Source of the DNA: a virus
IMG/VR virus record: IMGVR_UViG_3300046008_000291
Location: 113,659-177,658 of that record
Length of the DNA: 64,000 nucleotides
Reading direction: 5' to 3' (one strand)
Within the stretch, counting starts at the first letter, position 1; each line of letters opens with the position of its first letter. Below, piece after piece: positions 17,918 to 27,854 of the stretch. A program made the position numbers and the translations under genes. The notes under the pieces are model-generated. The model was not told the origin of the DNA and did not search any database. It saw only the letters and a list, made by a program, of their open reading frames with translations.

Positions 17918-18662
17918 AGGTGTTGTATTATTTGCTGTTAACACTGCCACAGTCGATTATGTTCGAATCGCTGAGCAGGCCGCACGTTTAATTAAACATA
18001 CTCTAAACTTACCTACTACCATTATCACAGATCCGGGCGTACCTAGTTTAAGTAACTATCGCACCGGCCATGCTGGCGGCACAGAATGGAAGAACGGTGG
18101 CAGATATCGTGCGTACGAACTTAGTCCCTATGATGAAACTATCTTACTTGACAGTGACTACCTACAGTTAGATACAAGTTTATTAACCATACTCGAAACC
18201 ACTGTCGATTATAAGTTAATGCACTACAACCAAAGCCCTCAACAGTCAATGTCGGGCAACATGGGTCAGTTAAGTTTAGATTATGTATGGGCCACTGCTA
18301 TAACATTTAAGCGTACAGATAAAACACAAATGTTATTTGATCTAGTTGGTCGTATCGAACGTAACTATGCTTACTATCAAAAACTATATCACTTAAGAGA
18401 ACGTAATTTCCGCAATGATTATGCGTTTGCCATTGCCAACAACATTATTAATGGGTACACTACTAACACTACACAAAGTATACCTTTTACCATGTTAACC
18501 TTGGATAAACTAATTAAAAACATTGAAATAACAGGCGAAAAGATGATTATACGCGAAGAAAATTCTGCACATGTCATTGCCCTGCAAAACATACACGTAA
18601 TGGATAAAGATTATTTGCTTAGTGAAAAGTTTGATCAATTGGTGGACACAGTATGCGCATAA
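17886..18662 (+). CDS. Glycosyltransferase-like protein (258 aa)
   Basis: Resembles GT-A fold transferases. A Rossmann-like N-terminus (VVLFAVNTATVDYVRIAE) is followed by a region ending in ETILLDSDYLQLD, where DSD at residues 89-91 fits the metal/nucleotide-sugar DxD motif. It would use a nucleotide sugar in the cytoplasm; neither donor nor acceptor is known. It overlaps the previous gene by 32 bp and the next by 10 bp. The following gene shows a similar layout with an ESD motif, so the two may be distant paralogues. Family assignment is inferred from motifs. Confidence 0.55.
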   Translation: MTKSDVPAKSKGVVLFAVNTATVDYVRIAEQAARLIKHTLNLPTTIITDPGVPSLSNYRTGHAGGTEWKNGGRYRAYELSPYDETILLDSDYLQLDTSLLTILETTVDYKLMHYNQSPQQSMSGNMGQLSLDYVWATAITFKRTDKTQMLFDLVGRIERNYAYYQKLYHLRERNFRNDYAFAIANNIINGYTTNTTQSIPFTMLTLDKLIKNIEITGEKMIIREENSAHVIALQNIHVMDKDYLLSEKFDQLVDTVCA

Positions 18663-19510
18663 CACCACATCAAGCACAGCAGGGGTTTATGACCATTGCG
18701 CAGAATACAGCAGAGGTTGATTACTTACAGCTTGCTTACGTACAAGCAATGAGTATTAAACTGACCATGCCTGGCAGTTCGTACGCAGTAGCAGTTGATA
18801 AGAATACACTTGAACAGGTAACAGAACAACATCGAAAGGTGTTTGATTATGTAGTTACTATTGACAATGACCTAGCCCAAGACGAAACTTGGAAGTTATC
18901 AAATGAATGGCAGGCATTTTATCTCACACCATTCAAAGAAACAATTAAACTCGAAAGTGACATTGTATTCACTAGAAGTATTGCGCATTGGTGGACTGCT
19001 TTTAGATTAAAGAATGTTGTACTAAGCACAGGATGTAGAGATTATCAGCAAGAGTTAAGCGCATCACGAGAATACAGAAAGTTATTCGACGATAATGAAT
19101 TGCCCGATACTTACAACGGGCTAATGTATTTTAGATACAGTCGTGAAGCCACTGAATTCTTTATGTTAGCAGAACAAATATTTAAAAATTGGGCCTATCT
19201 ACGTGACAACGTATTACTTAACTGTCGCGATGATAATCCTACTACCGATGTTGTTTATGCTCTAACTGCAAAGTTACTTGGTGTAGAAGATTGCACATTG
19301 CCCAGCTTAGATTTTATTAATTTTGTACATATGAAGCCGGCAATTAACGCATGGACCAGTACACCCTGGCCTGAGTTAGTTGTATGCGAAACAGACTTAC
19401 CAATGATACGTATTGCCAACACCAATCAATATCACCCCATACACTATCATGAAAAGTCCTGGGTAACACCTGAATTAATCAAGGAGTATGAACATGAACT
19501 CTTTAAGTGA
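18653..19510 (+). CDS. Glycosyltransferase-like protein (285 aa)
   Basis: Shares the layout of its upstream neighbour: MTIAQNTAEVDYLQLAYVQA at the N-terminus, then YVVTIDNDLA and LTPFKETIKLESDIVFTRS. ESD (residues 101-103) occupies the place of DSD in the neighbour, and DND (71-73) is a second acidic motif. It is probably a GT-A-type transferase or a relative that lost activity. There is no signal peptide. It overlaps both neighbours, and AAGGAG for the next gene lies within its 3' end. Confidence 0.5.
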   Translation: MRITPHQAQQGFMTIAQNTAEVDYLQLAYVQAMSIKLTMPGSSYAVAVDKNTLEQVTEQHRKVFDYVVTIDNDLAQDETWKLSNEWQAFYLTPFKETIKLESDIVFTRSIAHWWTAFRLKNVVLSTGCRDYQQELSASREYRKLFDDNELPDTYNGLMYFRYSREATEFFMLAEQIFKNWAYLRDNVLLNCRDDNPTTDVVYALTAKLLGVEDCTLPSLDFINFVHMKPAINAWTSTPWPELVVCETDLPMIRIANTNQYHPIHYHEKSWVTPELIKEYEHELFK

Positions 19511-19844
19511 ATTTGAAAAAGCATTGGCCATGCTCAAACCCATTGTAGAAGAAGTTAAAGAATATAGATTGCACTATGATGAACTTGGAATCATTACAAT
19601 GTGTACAATGATCAATCACCCAACGGATACTAACTATATTGTTGTTAGTCGAGATGAATATGACAACTATTTCCGTTATACAATTGTAGATAATAAGCTG
19701 AAAAAGATTGACAACAACCCTGGTTATCGTGTACAATTAGCTAGTAGTACCACTGGCTACGCCACAGTAAAGAAACATGCAGGAATACTAATAGAACCAA
19801 CTGACACCTATCAGGATATAGAATACTATGACACAAATCGTTGA
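19494..19844 (+). CDS. Hypothetical protein (116 aa)
   Basis: Not recognised. A helical N-terminus (SEFEKALAMLKPIVEEVKE) is followed by a beta-rich domain (TNYIVVSRDEYDNYFRYTIV). The start is placed at ATG 19494 because AAGGAG at 19481-19486 is 7 bp upstream; the ATG at 19488 is only 1 bp from it. It overlaps both neighbours, so it is part of the same operon. There are no cysteine motifs or membrane segments. Confidence 0.6.
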   Translation: MNSLSEFEKALAMLKPIVEEVKEYRLHYDELGIITMCTMINHPTDTNYIVVSRDEYDNYFRYTIVDNKLKKIDNNPGYRVQLASSTTGYATVKKHAGILIEPTDTYQDIEYYDTNR

Positions 19845-20724
19845 TATAGCAGATTTAGCCTGCATCTATCTAAGCTACGATGAACCTAAGAAAGAAGAAT
19901 TTTGGATCAAGATTCAAAACATGGTTCCGTGGGCTAAACGTGTAGATGGGGTTAAGGGCAGTGATGCTGCCCACAAAGCCGCGGCGGCTGCCAGCGACAC
20001 CGAACGCTTTGTATTAATAGATGGCGATAACTTGCCCGATCCAGAATTCTTCAACCTGCAACTTACACTGGATGATACCAATCGAGATGTAGTATTCCGT
20101 TGGAAGGCTCGTAATCACATCAACGGACTTATGTACGGCAATGGTGGCATGAGTTGTTGGACCAAGGACTTTGTCAACAACATGCGCACACACGAAGCCA
20201 GTGATGGTGCAGATGATACAGCTATCGAGTTTTGCTTTGACCCACGCTATTGGGCAATGAATGATTGCTACAGTACAACATACCCAAATCAAAGTTCATA
20301 TCAAGCCTGGCGAGCTGGATTCCGTGAAGGTGTTAAGATGTGCTTGGATCGTGGCACAAAGCCAAGCCTTGGTGAATTTGAGCGACGTGTACACGCACGC
20401 AACTATGATCACTTGAGCATATGGCACAATGTGGGCATGGATGTAGAGAATGGTGACTGGGCTATGTATGGTGCTAAACTAGGCACATATATGACCATGA
20501 TTACGGATTGGGACTACAGAGAAGTACAGGACTTTGATGCACTGAATCGTATCTGGGAGCAAAACAAAGTATTAAATCTAGTAGAAGAATGTAACGAAAT
20601 GTCACATACATTAAGTGTAAAATTAGGATTGCCTGCTCCGCATTTTACAGCGGCGCAGAGTAGATTTTTCAAACATCACTACAAGAGCGTATTTAAGAAC
20701 AAAGGTATAATGTCGAGAGAATGA
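19828..20724 (+). CDS. GT-A-like glycosyltransferase of a marine-phage family (298 aa)
   Basis: The N-terminus ACIYLSYDEPKKEEFWIKIQ, then AKRVDGVKGSDAAHKAA and FVLIDGDNLPDPEFF, with DGD at residues 65-67, is a family I recall as common in marine phages and often left unnamed or called glycosyltransferase. Later features are NGLMYGNGGMSCWTKDFV and QAWRAGFREGVKM. The same units recur, with the DGD lost, in the 802-aa protein at the end of this operon. It probably transfers a sugar from a nucleotide donor; donor and acceptor are unknown. It overlaps the genes on both sides. Confidence 0.6.
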   Translation: MTQIVDIADLACIYLSYDEPKKEEFWIKIQNMVPWAKRVDGVKGSDAAHKAAAAASDTERFVLIDGDNLPDPEFFNLQLTLDDTNRDVVFRWKARNHINGLMYGNGGMSCWTKDFVNNMRTHEASDGADDTAIEFCFDPRYWAMNDCYSTTYPNQSSYQAWRAGFREGVKMCLDRGTKPSLGEFERRVHARNYDHLSIWHNVGMDVENGDWAMYGAKLGTYMTMITDWDYREVQDFDALNRIWEQNKVLNLVEECNEMSHTLSVKLGLPAPHFTAAQSRFFKHHYKSVFKNKGIMSRE

Positions 20725-21593
20725 GATTACACGATACTAATTTAGTAAAGTATTTTTCATATATCCCAGAAGTTTGGCGAACTTATCCTGTTTATCCATA
20801 TAATTTCATTGATCGAAATTCAAATACATTAGTGGTTACCATTGGTGACAGCTGGACATTTGGTGCTGATATTTGTCTAGATGATTATGCAATGTCTCAG
20901 GAAAGATTAGACAAGATGTATGGAAACATCGTTGCATCTAACTTGGGTGCCGACTTCTTAAGCCTGGGACAGAGTGGTACTTGTAATTTATATATAATTA
21001 ATAAAATAACAGAATTAGACACCCTTATTCCGCAATTGGATTATACTAATATTATAATCATATGCACATTTACCGAAGCATGTCGAACATTCGATGGACC
21101 GTTTGACAAACACAACGATTATGTCACGTGGTTTAGTAACCAAACATTTGATTCAGTTGATAAGTTTGATTCTATTATAAAATATCATAATGGACTACAA
21201 CAGGATTCAATAGTTGAATTAGCTGCAAAATATCAACACGTTAAAGTAATAGTGGGTACTAACTTTGTTGATCCTATTGGCATGAATCCAGCTATAACAA
21301 TCTTATCTAAAAGTTGGCTGCAGGTATACAGCGAACAAATAATTAATCAAGAATATCTCGGTCATTGTTATATTATGTCGCATTGGGTATTGGACAAACT
21401 GCCCGGAATCATTACTGGATTTAAACCAGATATAGATCGAACTTTATTATTGCAGTGGATGTGTGGATTAACTGAATCAGCAATGACACGAAAACAATTA
21501 GTATCAGACTCCTGTTATTTTAGAGGAATCAATCATCCACTTGCTGAAGGTCATCGAGTATGGGCTGATTATCTATTAGAGCAACTGCAATGA
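20721..21593 (+). CDS. SGNH/GDSL-like hydrolase (290 aa), first of five
   Basis: Block I is VVTIGDSWTFGADI (Ser44), followed by SLGQSGTCN (Gly block) and IIIICTFTEACR (Asn-block position altered). The C-terminal NHPLAEGH (271-278) supplies His. These enzymes remove or transfer acyl groups from sugars and lipids. The usual block III Asn is not obvious. There is no signal peptide, so it acts in the infected cell or after lysis. It starts inside the stop of the glycosyltransferase gene (4-bp overlap) and ends overlapping the next transferase gene, which suggests action on the same glycan. Confidence 0.75.
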   Translation: MRLHDTNLVKYFSYIPEVWRTYPVYPYNFIDRNSNTLVVTIGDSWTFGADICLDDYAMSQERLDKMYGNIVASNLGADFLSLGQSGTCNLYIINKITELDTLIPQLDYTNIIIICTFTEACRTFDGPFDKHNDYVTWFSNQTFDSVDKFDSIIKYHNGLQQDSIVELAAKYQHVKVIVGTNFVDPIGMNPAITILSKSWLQVYSEQIINQEYLGHCYIMSHWVLDKLPGIITGFKPDIDRTLLLQWMCGLTESAMTRKQLVSDSCYFRGINHPLAEGHRVWADYLLEQLQ

Positions 21594-22555
21594 ATACGTA
21601 TACACTACAATTAGAAAATGATCAGTTGCACAATATTACTCCATTTATTAAATTCTGCCGTGATCACGAACATACAGATATTAAGTTAATTGTAAATCAA
21701 GAATCACATTGCTTGCAATTTTGTGGAGTGTATGCAATACTCGATTTATTTACATTTACCTCAGTTACTATTGTCACTGCTAATGCTGTTGAATGCCACG
21801 ATAGATATAGAATTGTTATTAATTGGGCATATTGGTTAAAACAATCTAGAAAATTTAAAACATCAAATGACTATACGTGGAATCAAACAAAAATATTTGG
21901 ATGTTTTTACGGAAGACCTAGTGCACCTCGGGTTGGCATTGCAGGCCATTTAGCGCAACATTATAATGACAAAAGTTTATTACAATTAAGATTTAATACA
22001 GACAGTGAAGATACACGCAAGTTGGTTGATATACAAAAACTATTTGCCTGGGATATAACTGGCGCAGCTAAATTAGATCAGTTGGTGCAAAATAAAGAAC
22101 AATATTTTCAACCTATACCTGCATACGAGTACACCACTGGTAGTTACGATTACAATAGTGATCTTAATAACCTATACAAAAATATTTTTGTAGATATTGT
22201 AGTCGAAGCTACAACTTTAGGTAATACATTTTATCCTACTGAAAAGATTGCACGTGCAATATTGTGTAGAAAACCTTTTATTGTCATGGCATCTAAATTT
22301 TATCTTGGCTATTTAAAACAAATAGGATTTAAAACGTTTGATGAATATTGGCCCGAGCTATATGATAACGCAGATGGTAAAGCACGATATCTTGCTATCT
22401 TAGAATTAATTGATCGTCTGGCAAAATTATCAACAGCAGAGTTGGTAGAGTTAAATATTAAAATGCAACACACTATAGAATATAATCGTCAGTTATTAAT
22501 AGCTCAACAATATAACAAGCAGGTTACAAGAATCATTCCGCATTATGAAAACTAA
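21590..22555 (+). CDS. GT10/fucosyltransferase-like glycosyltransferase (321 aa)
   Basis: The C-terminal half carries FVDIVVEATTL, FYPTEKIARAILCRKPFIV (TEK at 217-219) and GFKTFDEYWPELYDN. This pattern resembles the nucleotide-sugar-binding domain of GT10 alpha-1,3-fucosyltransferases and a phage family with the same motif. The N-terminal acceptor domain is not recognisable. It probably transfers fucose or another GDP-linked sugar, but the sugar is a guess. It overlaps the SGNH gene by 4 bp and the first radical-SAM gene by 11 bp. Confidence 0.6.
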   Translation: MNTYTLQLENDQLHNITPFIKFCRDHEHTDIKLIVNQESHCLQFCGVYAILDLFTFTSVTIVTANAVECHDRYRIVINWAYWLKQSRKFKTSNDYTWNQTKIFGCFYGRPSAPRVGIAGHLAQHYNDKSLLQLRFNTDSEDTRKLVDIQKLFAWDITGAAKLDQLVQNKEQYFQPIPAYEYTTGSYDYNSDLNNLYKNIFVDIVVEATTLGNTFYPTEKIARAILCRKPFIVMASKFYLGYLKQIGFKTFDEYWPELYDNADGKARYLAILELIDRLAKLSTAELVELNIKMQHTIEYNRQLLIAQQYNKQVTRIIPHYEN

Positions 22556-23939
22556 AAGCGACTTTATGTCAACGGCAGAAGAAATGAAGGACAAGTTAGG
22601 TCCTGCACTCTGCTTGGCTAAATGGCAACAGGTAAGTCTACACTTGCCTACAGGACTTACTAATAGTTGCTATCATCCACCGTTACATGAAATTGATAGT
22701 GCACCGCTAGTGTTTAACCCGGGTGCCTTACACAATACAGCACATAAAAAACAACAGCGTAAACTTATGTTAGAGCAACAACGTCCAACAGAATGTAGCT
22801 ACTGTTGGAGTGCAGAAGACAATAAGCAACTAAGTGATAGACACTATCGTAGTGGTGAGCCATGGGCAGCTGAACACTACGAAACTATAGTAAATGCACC
22901 TTGGGATCAAGACGTTGTACCAAGTTATGTTGAAGTAAACTTCAGTCACGGCTGTAACCTAGCCTGTAGCTATTGCAGTCCACAGTATAGTACAGAGTGG
23001 GGCAAAGATATTGACCGATGGGGAGCATATCCTACTAGCACTCCACACAATGCACCTGAACATTTTGAAGGCAGACGTAAGCCTATTCCTGTACGTGCGG
23101 AAAATCCCTATGTAGAAGCATTTTGGCGTTGGTGGCCAGAACTGTACGGCAGTTTAAAACACTTCCGTATGACGGGTGGCGAACCCCTGATGGATAAGAA
23201 TACGCATCGTGTGTTTGATTACATACTTGCCCTGCCTAAGAGTGATCTACACGTTGACGTAACCAGTAACTTTAGTGTGGATAGTAATCTGTTTAAGAAA
23301 TACATAGATAAAGTTAAGCAACTATGTGAAGGTGAACGCATTGAACATTTTATGCAGTATGTTAGCCTAGACACAGGCAACAGCGAGCATGCAGAATATA
23401 TTCGCGACGGTCTACATTATTTTAGATGTATGTCTTATGCGCATCAATTTCTAACTGACATTCCTTATCGCAATAGTCTAACGTTTATTATCACAATGAA
23501 TAATTTAAACATACTAGGATTGCGACAATTACTTGAATCGATATTAGAGATGCGTAAAAAATACAGTTCGACCTATCAACGTGTATGGTTTGATACACCG
23601 TTGTTACGCAGTCCAACATATCAAAGTTTACAAATATTACCAGCAAGTTATGTTCGCATATTAGAAGATGTTGTTACCTTTATGCGAGCAAATCAGGCAG
23701 ACGAAACAGCTGATAACTTCGAAGGCTTTAAAGATTATGAAATACAACGTATGGAACGTAATGTTGAATGGATGAAACAAGGTTGCGAACTTGCCGCAGA
23801 CTATGTTACAATACAAAGAGCAGACTTTTATAAGTTCTTCAATGAATACGATAAACGCAGAGGATTAATATTTTTGGAAACGTTCCCACAAATGAAAGAG
23901 TTTTGGCAGGAGTGCAAATATCATGCCGAAAATAGCTAA
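22545..23939 (+). CDS. Radical-SAM protein 1 with N-terminal cysteine (twitch-like) module (464 aa)
   Basis: Cys137, Cys141 and Cys144 form CX3CX2C (GCNLACSYC), the S-adenosylmethionine-binding 4Fe-4S site, and MTGGEPLMD is the GGEP motif. Before it lie Cys23, Cys42 and CX2C at 84/87, which fit an auxiliary cluster of twitch/SPASM type placed at the N-terminus rather than the usual C-terminus. The known phage family is named after that architecture; its substrate is not known. Related enzymes oxidise sugars (BtrN) or modify peptides. It is the first of five adjacent radical-SAM genes and closest to the second (same spacing of Cys pairs). ATG 22566 is an alternative start. Confidence 0.85.
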   Translation: MKTKSDFMSTAEEMKDKLGPALCLAKWQQVSLHLPTGLTNSCYHPPLHEIDSAPLVFNPGALHNTAHKKQQRKLMLEQQRPTECSYCWSAEDNKQLSDRHYRSGEPWAAEHYETIVNAPWDQDVVPSYVEVNFSHGCNLACSYCSPQYSTEWGKDIDRWGAYPTSTPHNAPEHFEGRRKPIPVRAENPYVEAFWRWWPELYGSLKHFRMTGGEPLMDKNTHRVFDYILALPKSDLHVDVTSNFSVDSNLFKKYIDKVKQLCEGERIEHFMQYVSLDTGNSEHAEYIRDGLHYFRCMSYAHQFLTDIPYRNSLTFIITMNNLNILGLRQLLESILEMRKKYSSTYQRVWFDTPLLRSPTYQSLQILPASYVRILEDVVTFMRANQADETADNFEGFKDYEIQRMERNVEWMKQGCELAADYVTIQRADFYKFFNEYDKRRGLIFLETFPQMKEFWQECKYHAENS

Positions 23940-25299
23940 CGAAACAGATTTAGAATATAAGCGCAGAGTAATTGACATTAAGTCAGAATCATTCTGCGCG
24001 GCTAAATGGTATAACGCTACTATATGGTTAGGGTCAGGACAGACTACCAGCTGTCATCACCCATTGCCGCATGCTATTGACCTAGAAGCAATTAAAACTA
24101 ATCCCAGTGCTATCCATAACACTCCGCAAAAGAAATTAGAGCGTAAACAGATGCAGGTAGGTGATCGTCCTAGCGGATGCGAATACTGCTGGAAGATTGA
24201 AGACATGTATAAAGATCCTAAGTATGATGGGGTTGATGTACCAACTCCTATTAGTGATCGTGTGTACAAAACTGTAATTTATAACGATGAGGATTTAAAC
24301 TATGCATACAATTTACCTTCGGATCAAGATGTTAACCTCCGGACTTTGGAAATCGCCTTTGACCGCACTTGTCAGTTTGCTTGTAGCTACTGTAACCCTG
24401 CATTTAGCACTACTTGGGTTAAAGACATTCGGAATAACGGTGCCTACACCGATTTGGTGTCGGATGGACGTAACCACTTTACTCATACTCATGATAGCAA
24501 TCAATTGTTTAAGCTCGATGAAGTTAATCCTTATGTCGAAGCGTTCTTCAAATGGTGGGAAACAGACCTGCACAAGACGTTAAAAGAACTGCGCATCACA
24601 GGTGGCGAACCGTTAATGTCAGGATACACCTGGCGTCTAATAGAATGGTTTCAAAAGAACAAAGGACAAAGTACTACACGTCTTGCTATCAATAGTAATT
24701 TAGGATTTGAGAAAGATAAATTAGAGAGGTTATTAGATGCTACACAAGGTATCGAATTGGATTTGTACACTAGCAATGAATCGTGGGGCCGTCATGCAAT
24801 GTATATACGTGATGGCTTGGATTGGGATCAATGGGTTAGCAATGTACAGTATCTATTGGATAGCAAGAAACTGCGAGGCCTACATGTTATGTGTACCATC
24901 AATGCTCTATGCTTACTAAGCCTTACTGATTTGTTATGGATGATAGTAAAACTTAAACGCACTTATGGCAAGGATGCAATTAACTTTAGTCTAAACATCT
25001 TACGATTCCCTAGTTTCCAAAGTCCGTTGATCTTGCCTATGGAGATACGTGAACAAATGGCCGAAGACCTACAACAATTTGGCGAAGCGGCACACAGTGA
25101 ACTACACGAATCTGAATATAATCAATTGACTAGATTGATTGAGTACTTACAGACTGTAGACAGCCCACACAGTGGAGCACTATCACGTGAGATTTTACAA
25201 CGTGACTTTAAGAACTTTTATCAGCAATACGACCAGCGGCGTGGTCTAGACTTTAAATATACATTTACACAATTAGCGGACTGGTACGACACACTATGA
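23923..25299 (+). CDS. Radical-SAM protein 2 with N-terminal cysteine module (458 aa)
   Basis: Cys150/154/157 (CQFACSYC) is the radical-SAM cluster site and RITGGEPLMSG the GGEP motif. The N-terminal Cys25, Cys44 and CX2C at 86/89 repeat the spacing of protein 1, as does the HNTPQKKLERKQM / HNTAHKKQQRKLM segment, so genes 1 and 2 arose by tandem duplication. The C-terminal FKNFYQQYDQRRGLDF block is also shared (FYKFFNEYDKRRGLIF in protein 1). Overlaps are 17 bp upstream and 4 bp downstream. Substrate unknown; cytoplasmic. Confidence 0.85.
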   Translation: MPKIANETDLEYKRRVIDIKSESFCAAKWYNATIWLGSGQTTSCHHPLPHAIDLEAIKTNPSAIHNTPQKKLERKQMQVGDRPSGCEYCWKIEDMYKDPKYDGVDVPTPISDRVYKTVIYNDEDLNYAYNLPSDQDVNLRTLEIAFDRTCQFACSYCNPAFSTTWVKDIRNNGAYTDLVSDGRNHFTHTHDSNQLFKLDEVNPYVEAFFKWWETDLHKTLKELRITGGEPLMSGYTWRLIEWFQKNKGQSTTRLAINSNLGFEKDKLERLLDATQGIELDLYTSNESWGRHAMYIRDGLDWDQWVSNVQYLLDSKKLRGLHVMCTINALCLLSLTDLLWMIVKLKRTYGKDAINFSLNILRFPSFQSPLILPMEIREQMAEDLQQFGEAAHSELHESEYNQLTRLIEYLQTVDSPHSGALSREILQRDFKNFYQQYDQRRGLDFKYTFTQLADWYDTL

Positions 25300-27854
25300 G
25301 CGATGAGCCAAGCAAGAAATTAACAGTACATCATAAAAATCACAATTACAATACTCGTAAACCTGTGTATATACATGAAGATGATTTAACAGAAGATCAT
25401 ACATATAAATTAATAGAAAGTAAACATTTCTGTATGATACCATGGACACACATGCACAGTATCCCTGACGGTCGTGCATACCCTTGCTGTCTGGGTGAAA
25501 TGCATTTGCCAATTGGCAACTTTAAAGAAAACACCATGGCCGAAGTATGGAACGGCACTCCATATAAACAGATGCGCATAAACATGCTTGAAGACAAGCC
25601 GAGTAAAGAATGTACTCGTTGTTACGAACAAGAAGACAACGGGTTCTTTAGTATGCGTAACAGTCAAAACAAAAACTTTGGCCATCATATTGCCCTGGCA
25701 GATAAAACTAATGCCGATGGCAGTTTAGATGACTTTAAACTACGCTACTATGACATACGCTTCTCTAATCTATGTAACTTCAGTTGCCGCACCTGCGGTA
25801 GCTTGTTCAGCAGCAGTTGGTTTGCGGAAGAAACTAAACTGTTTGGTAAATTAAATCATCCGCAAATTATGTTTTCTGGTAAAGATAAAAATGATATGTG
25901 GGAACAGATGCAGGAGCATATTCCGTACCTCGAACAGATATACTTTGCTGGTGGCGAACCACTGATCATGGAAGAACACTATCGCATCTTAGAAGAACTA
26001 GTGCGTCGTGAAATGTTCCATGTTAGACTAGTCTATAACACAAACTTTAGTCATATGCGTCTTAAAGATAAGATGGTATTTGAGTATTGGAAACTGTTTG
26101 ATGTGGTAAGTGTAGGTGCTAGTTTAGATGATTCATATCTTCGTGGAGAATACATTCGCAAGGGTCAAGACTGGGCAGAAACAGTAGAAAATCGTCGCAA
26201 AATGATTGAAATTTGCCCCAATGTTGACTTTTATGTTAGTAGTACAGTCAGTATACTCAATGCCTGGCATTTAACAGAATTCCATAAAGAATGGGTCGAG
26301 CTTGGCCTGATTAAAGCCAAGGATTGGAACGTAAACATTTTACAGAGTCCAGAGCGTGATCGTATTGACGTGTTGCCTATACAATTTAAAGATCGTATTA
26401 AGCAACGAGTCGAAGAACATATTGCATGGCTAGAACCACAGGATCAATTACAGCGAGCAGTGTCCGGTTATCGAGCTATTATCACATTTATGTATCAAGA
26501 TGATAAGAGTCATTTATTAAAAGAATTCTTTAAGGTCAATGATCAAACAGACGAGATGCGTAAGGAAACTTTTGAAGAAGTATTCCCTGAGTATCAAGAG
26601 TTGCGTGATCATTTAGGCATTAACAAGACGCATGATAATATCTGTATGTTACCCTGGGTTAGTATAGAAGCAAGTCCAGTGGGTACAGCTCGTCCATGTT
26701 GTCTAGCCAAAGACGAAATTACCAAGAGTGATGGTACTCCGTATAAACTTAGAGAAAGTTCATTGGCTGAGATTTATAATAGTGAATACATGCAGGACCT
26801 GCGCCAACAATTCCGCCGCGGTGAAAAACCAGCGACGTGTAATCGTTGTTGGAGTGAAGAAGATGCTGGTATAGTTAGTAAACGTATCAACAGTAGAATT
26901 AGACTTAAAGAGTTTTATCCTATTGTAGACTGGCGTAATGATACACCTGATCAACTATGGTTCATTGATCTTAAACTGGGTAATATTTGTAATCTTAAAT
27001 GTCGTATCTGCGGCAGTTGGAGCAGTAGTAAATGGGCCAAGGAAGAAATTGACTACGAAGCTATAAAATATAAAGACGTGGAAGGATATGACCGTAAGCA
27101 ACACGGAGCATACATGTTCCTACAAGAAGGTACGTGGCCCAGAGACAATGATATATTTTGGGATAACTTAAAAGCACTACTGCCAAACATTAAGTATTTT
27201 GAATTCACTGGTGGTGAACCATTCTTAATTGAAGAACACTTTAAACTATTGCGTTATGCAGTGGAGCACGGTTACAGTAGTCGTATTGATATACATTACA
27301 ATACCAACGGCACTGTGTATCCTAACGATGAAGAAGTTGCCCTATGGAGTAAATTTAGAAATGTTGAAATTGCAGTTAGCATTGACAACACCGAAGCACG
27401 TTTTGAATATGAACGTTATGGCGCAGTGTGGGAAGAAGTAACAGCCAATGTTGTGAAATTTAATGCCATGCGCACTGATTTAATTGCCACACAGGTCTGC
27501 ATGACTGTGAACATACAAAATGTTTATTATCTACCTGAACTATGTGATTGGGTCAATACCCAGGATTTTGACATGGTGCATTTTAATATGCTACATGACC
27601 CACATGTTATGTGTATTAACCGTATGACACCTGCGGCGCAACGATTAGTTATAGATCGATTAACTGCTTATCCATTCACAGTTAAACATCGTGTTGAGAT
27701 CGATAAAATAATTCAGTTTATTGAAAACGGCTCGGGCAGTGATGGCACTGAATTCCTACGTAAGATGCAGGAAACTGATCAATACCGTAATCAAAGCATG
27801 TTAACCACACATAGAGAAATTGCACTAGCAATGGGATATCATGACACCATCTAA
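25296..27854 (+). CDS. Double radical-SAM protein: two complete twitch-like/radical-SAM units in one chain (852 aa)
   Basis: Unit A has Cys46, Cys64/65 (PCC), CX2C 106/109, the radical-SAM site CX3CX2C at 160/164/167 and AGGEP at 218-222. Unit B has Cys450, Cys468/469 (PCC), CX2C 515/518, radical-SAM site 565/569/572 and TGGEP at 638-642. Both begin with a C-(M)-x-PW motif (FCMIPWTHMHS, ICMLPWVSIEAS) and share LAEIYN / MAEVWN before the CX2C. All predicted cluster ligands are kept in both halves, so two active sites are expected. Fusion may fix a 1:1 ratio or pass an intermediate. Substrate unknown. No frameshift seen between halves. Confidence 0.85.
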   Translation: MSDEPSKKLTVHHKNHNYNTRKPVYIHEDDLTEDHTYKLIESKHFCMIPWTHMHSIPDGRAYPCCLGEMHLPIGNFKENTMAEVWNGTPYKQMRINMLEDKPSKECTRCYEQEDNGFFSMRNSQNKNFGHHIALADKTNADGSLDDFKLRYYDIRFSNLCNFSCRTCGSLFSSSWFAEETKLFGKLNHPQIMFSGKDKNDMWEQMQEHIPYLEQIYFAGGEPLIMEEHYRILEELVRREMFHVRLVYNTNFSHMRLKDKMVFEYWKLFDVVSVGASLDDSYLRGEYIRKGQDWAETVENRRKMIEICPNVDFYVSSTVSILNAWHLTEFHKEWVELGLIKAKDWNVNILQSPERDRIDVLPIQFKDRIKQRVEEHIAWLEPQDQLQRAVSGYRAIITFMYQDDKSHLLKEFFKVNDQTDEMRKETFEEVFPEYQELRDHLGINKTHDNICMLPWVSIEASPVGTARPCCLAKDEITKSDGTPYKLRESSLAEIYNSEYMQDLRQQFRRGEKPATCNRCWSEEDAGIVSKRINSRIRLKEFYPIVDWRNDTPDQLWFIDLKLGNICNLKCRICGSWSSSKWAKEEIDYEAIKYKDVEGYDRKQHGAYMFLQEGTWPRDNDIFWDNLKALLPNIKYFEFTGGEPFLIEEHFKLLRYAVEHGYSSRIDIHYNTNGTVYPNDEEVALWSKFRNVEIAVSIDNTEARFEYERYGAVWEEVTANVVKFNAMRTDLIATQVCMTVNIQNVYYLPELCDWVNTQDFDMVHFNMLHDPHVMCINRMTPAAQRLVIDRLTAYPFTVKHRVEIDKIIQFIENGSGSDGTEFLRKMQETDQYRNQSMLTTHREIALAMGYHDTI

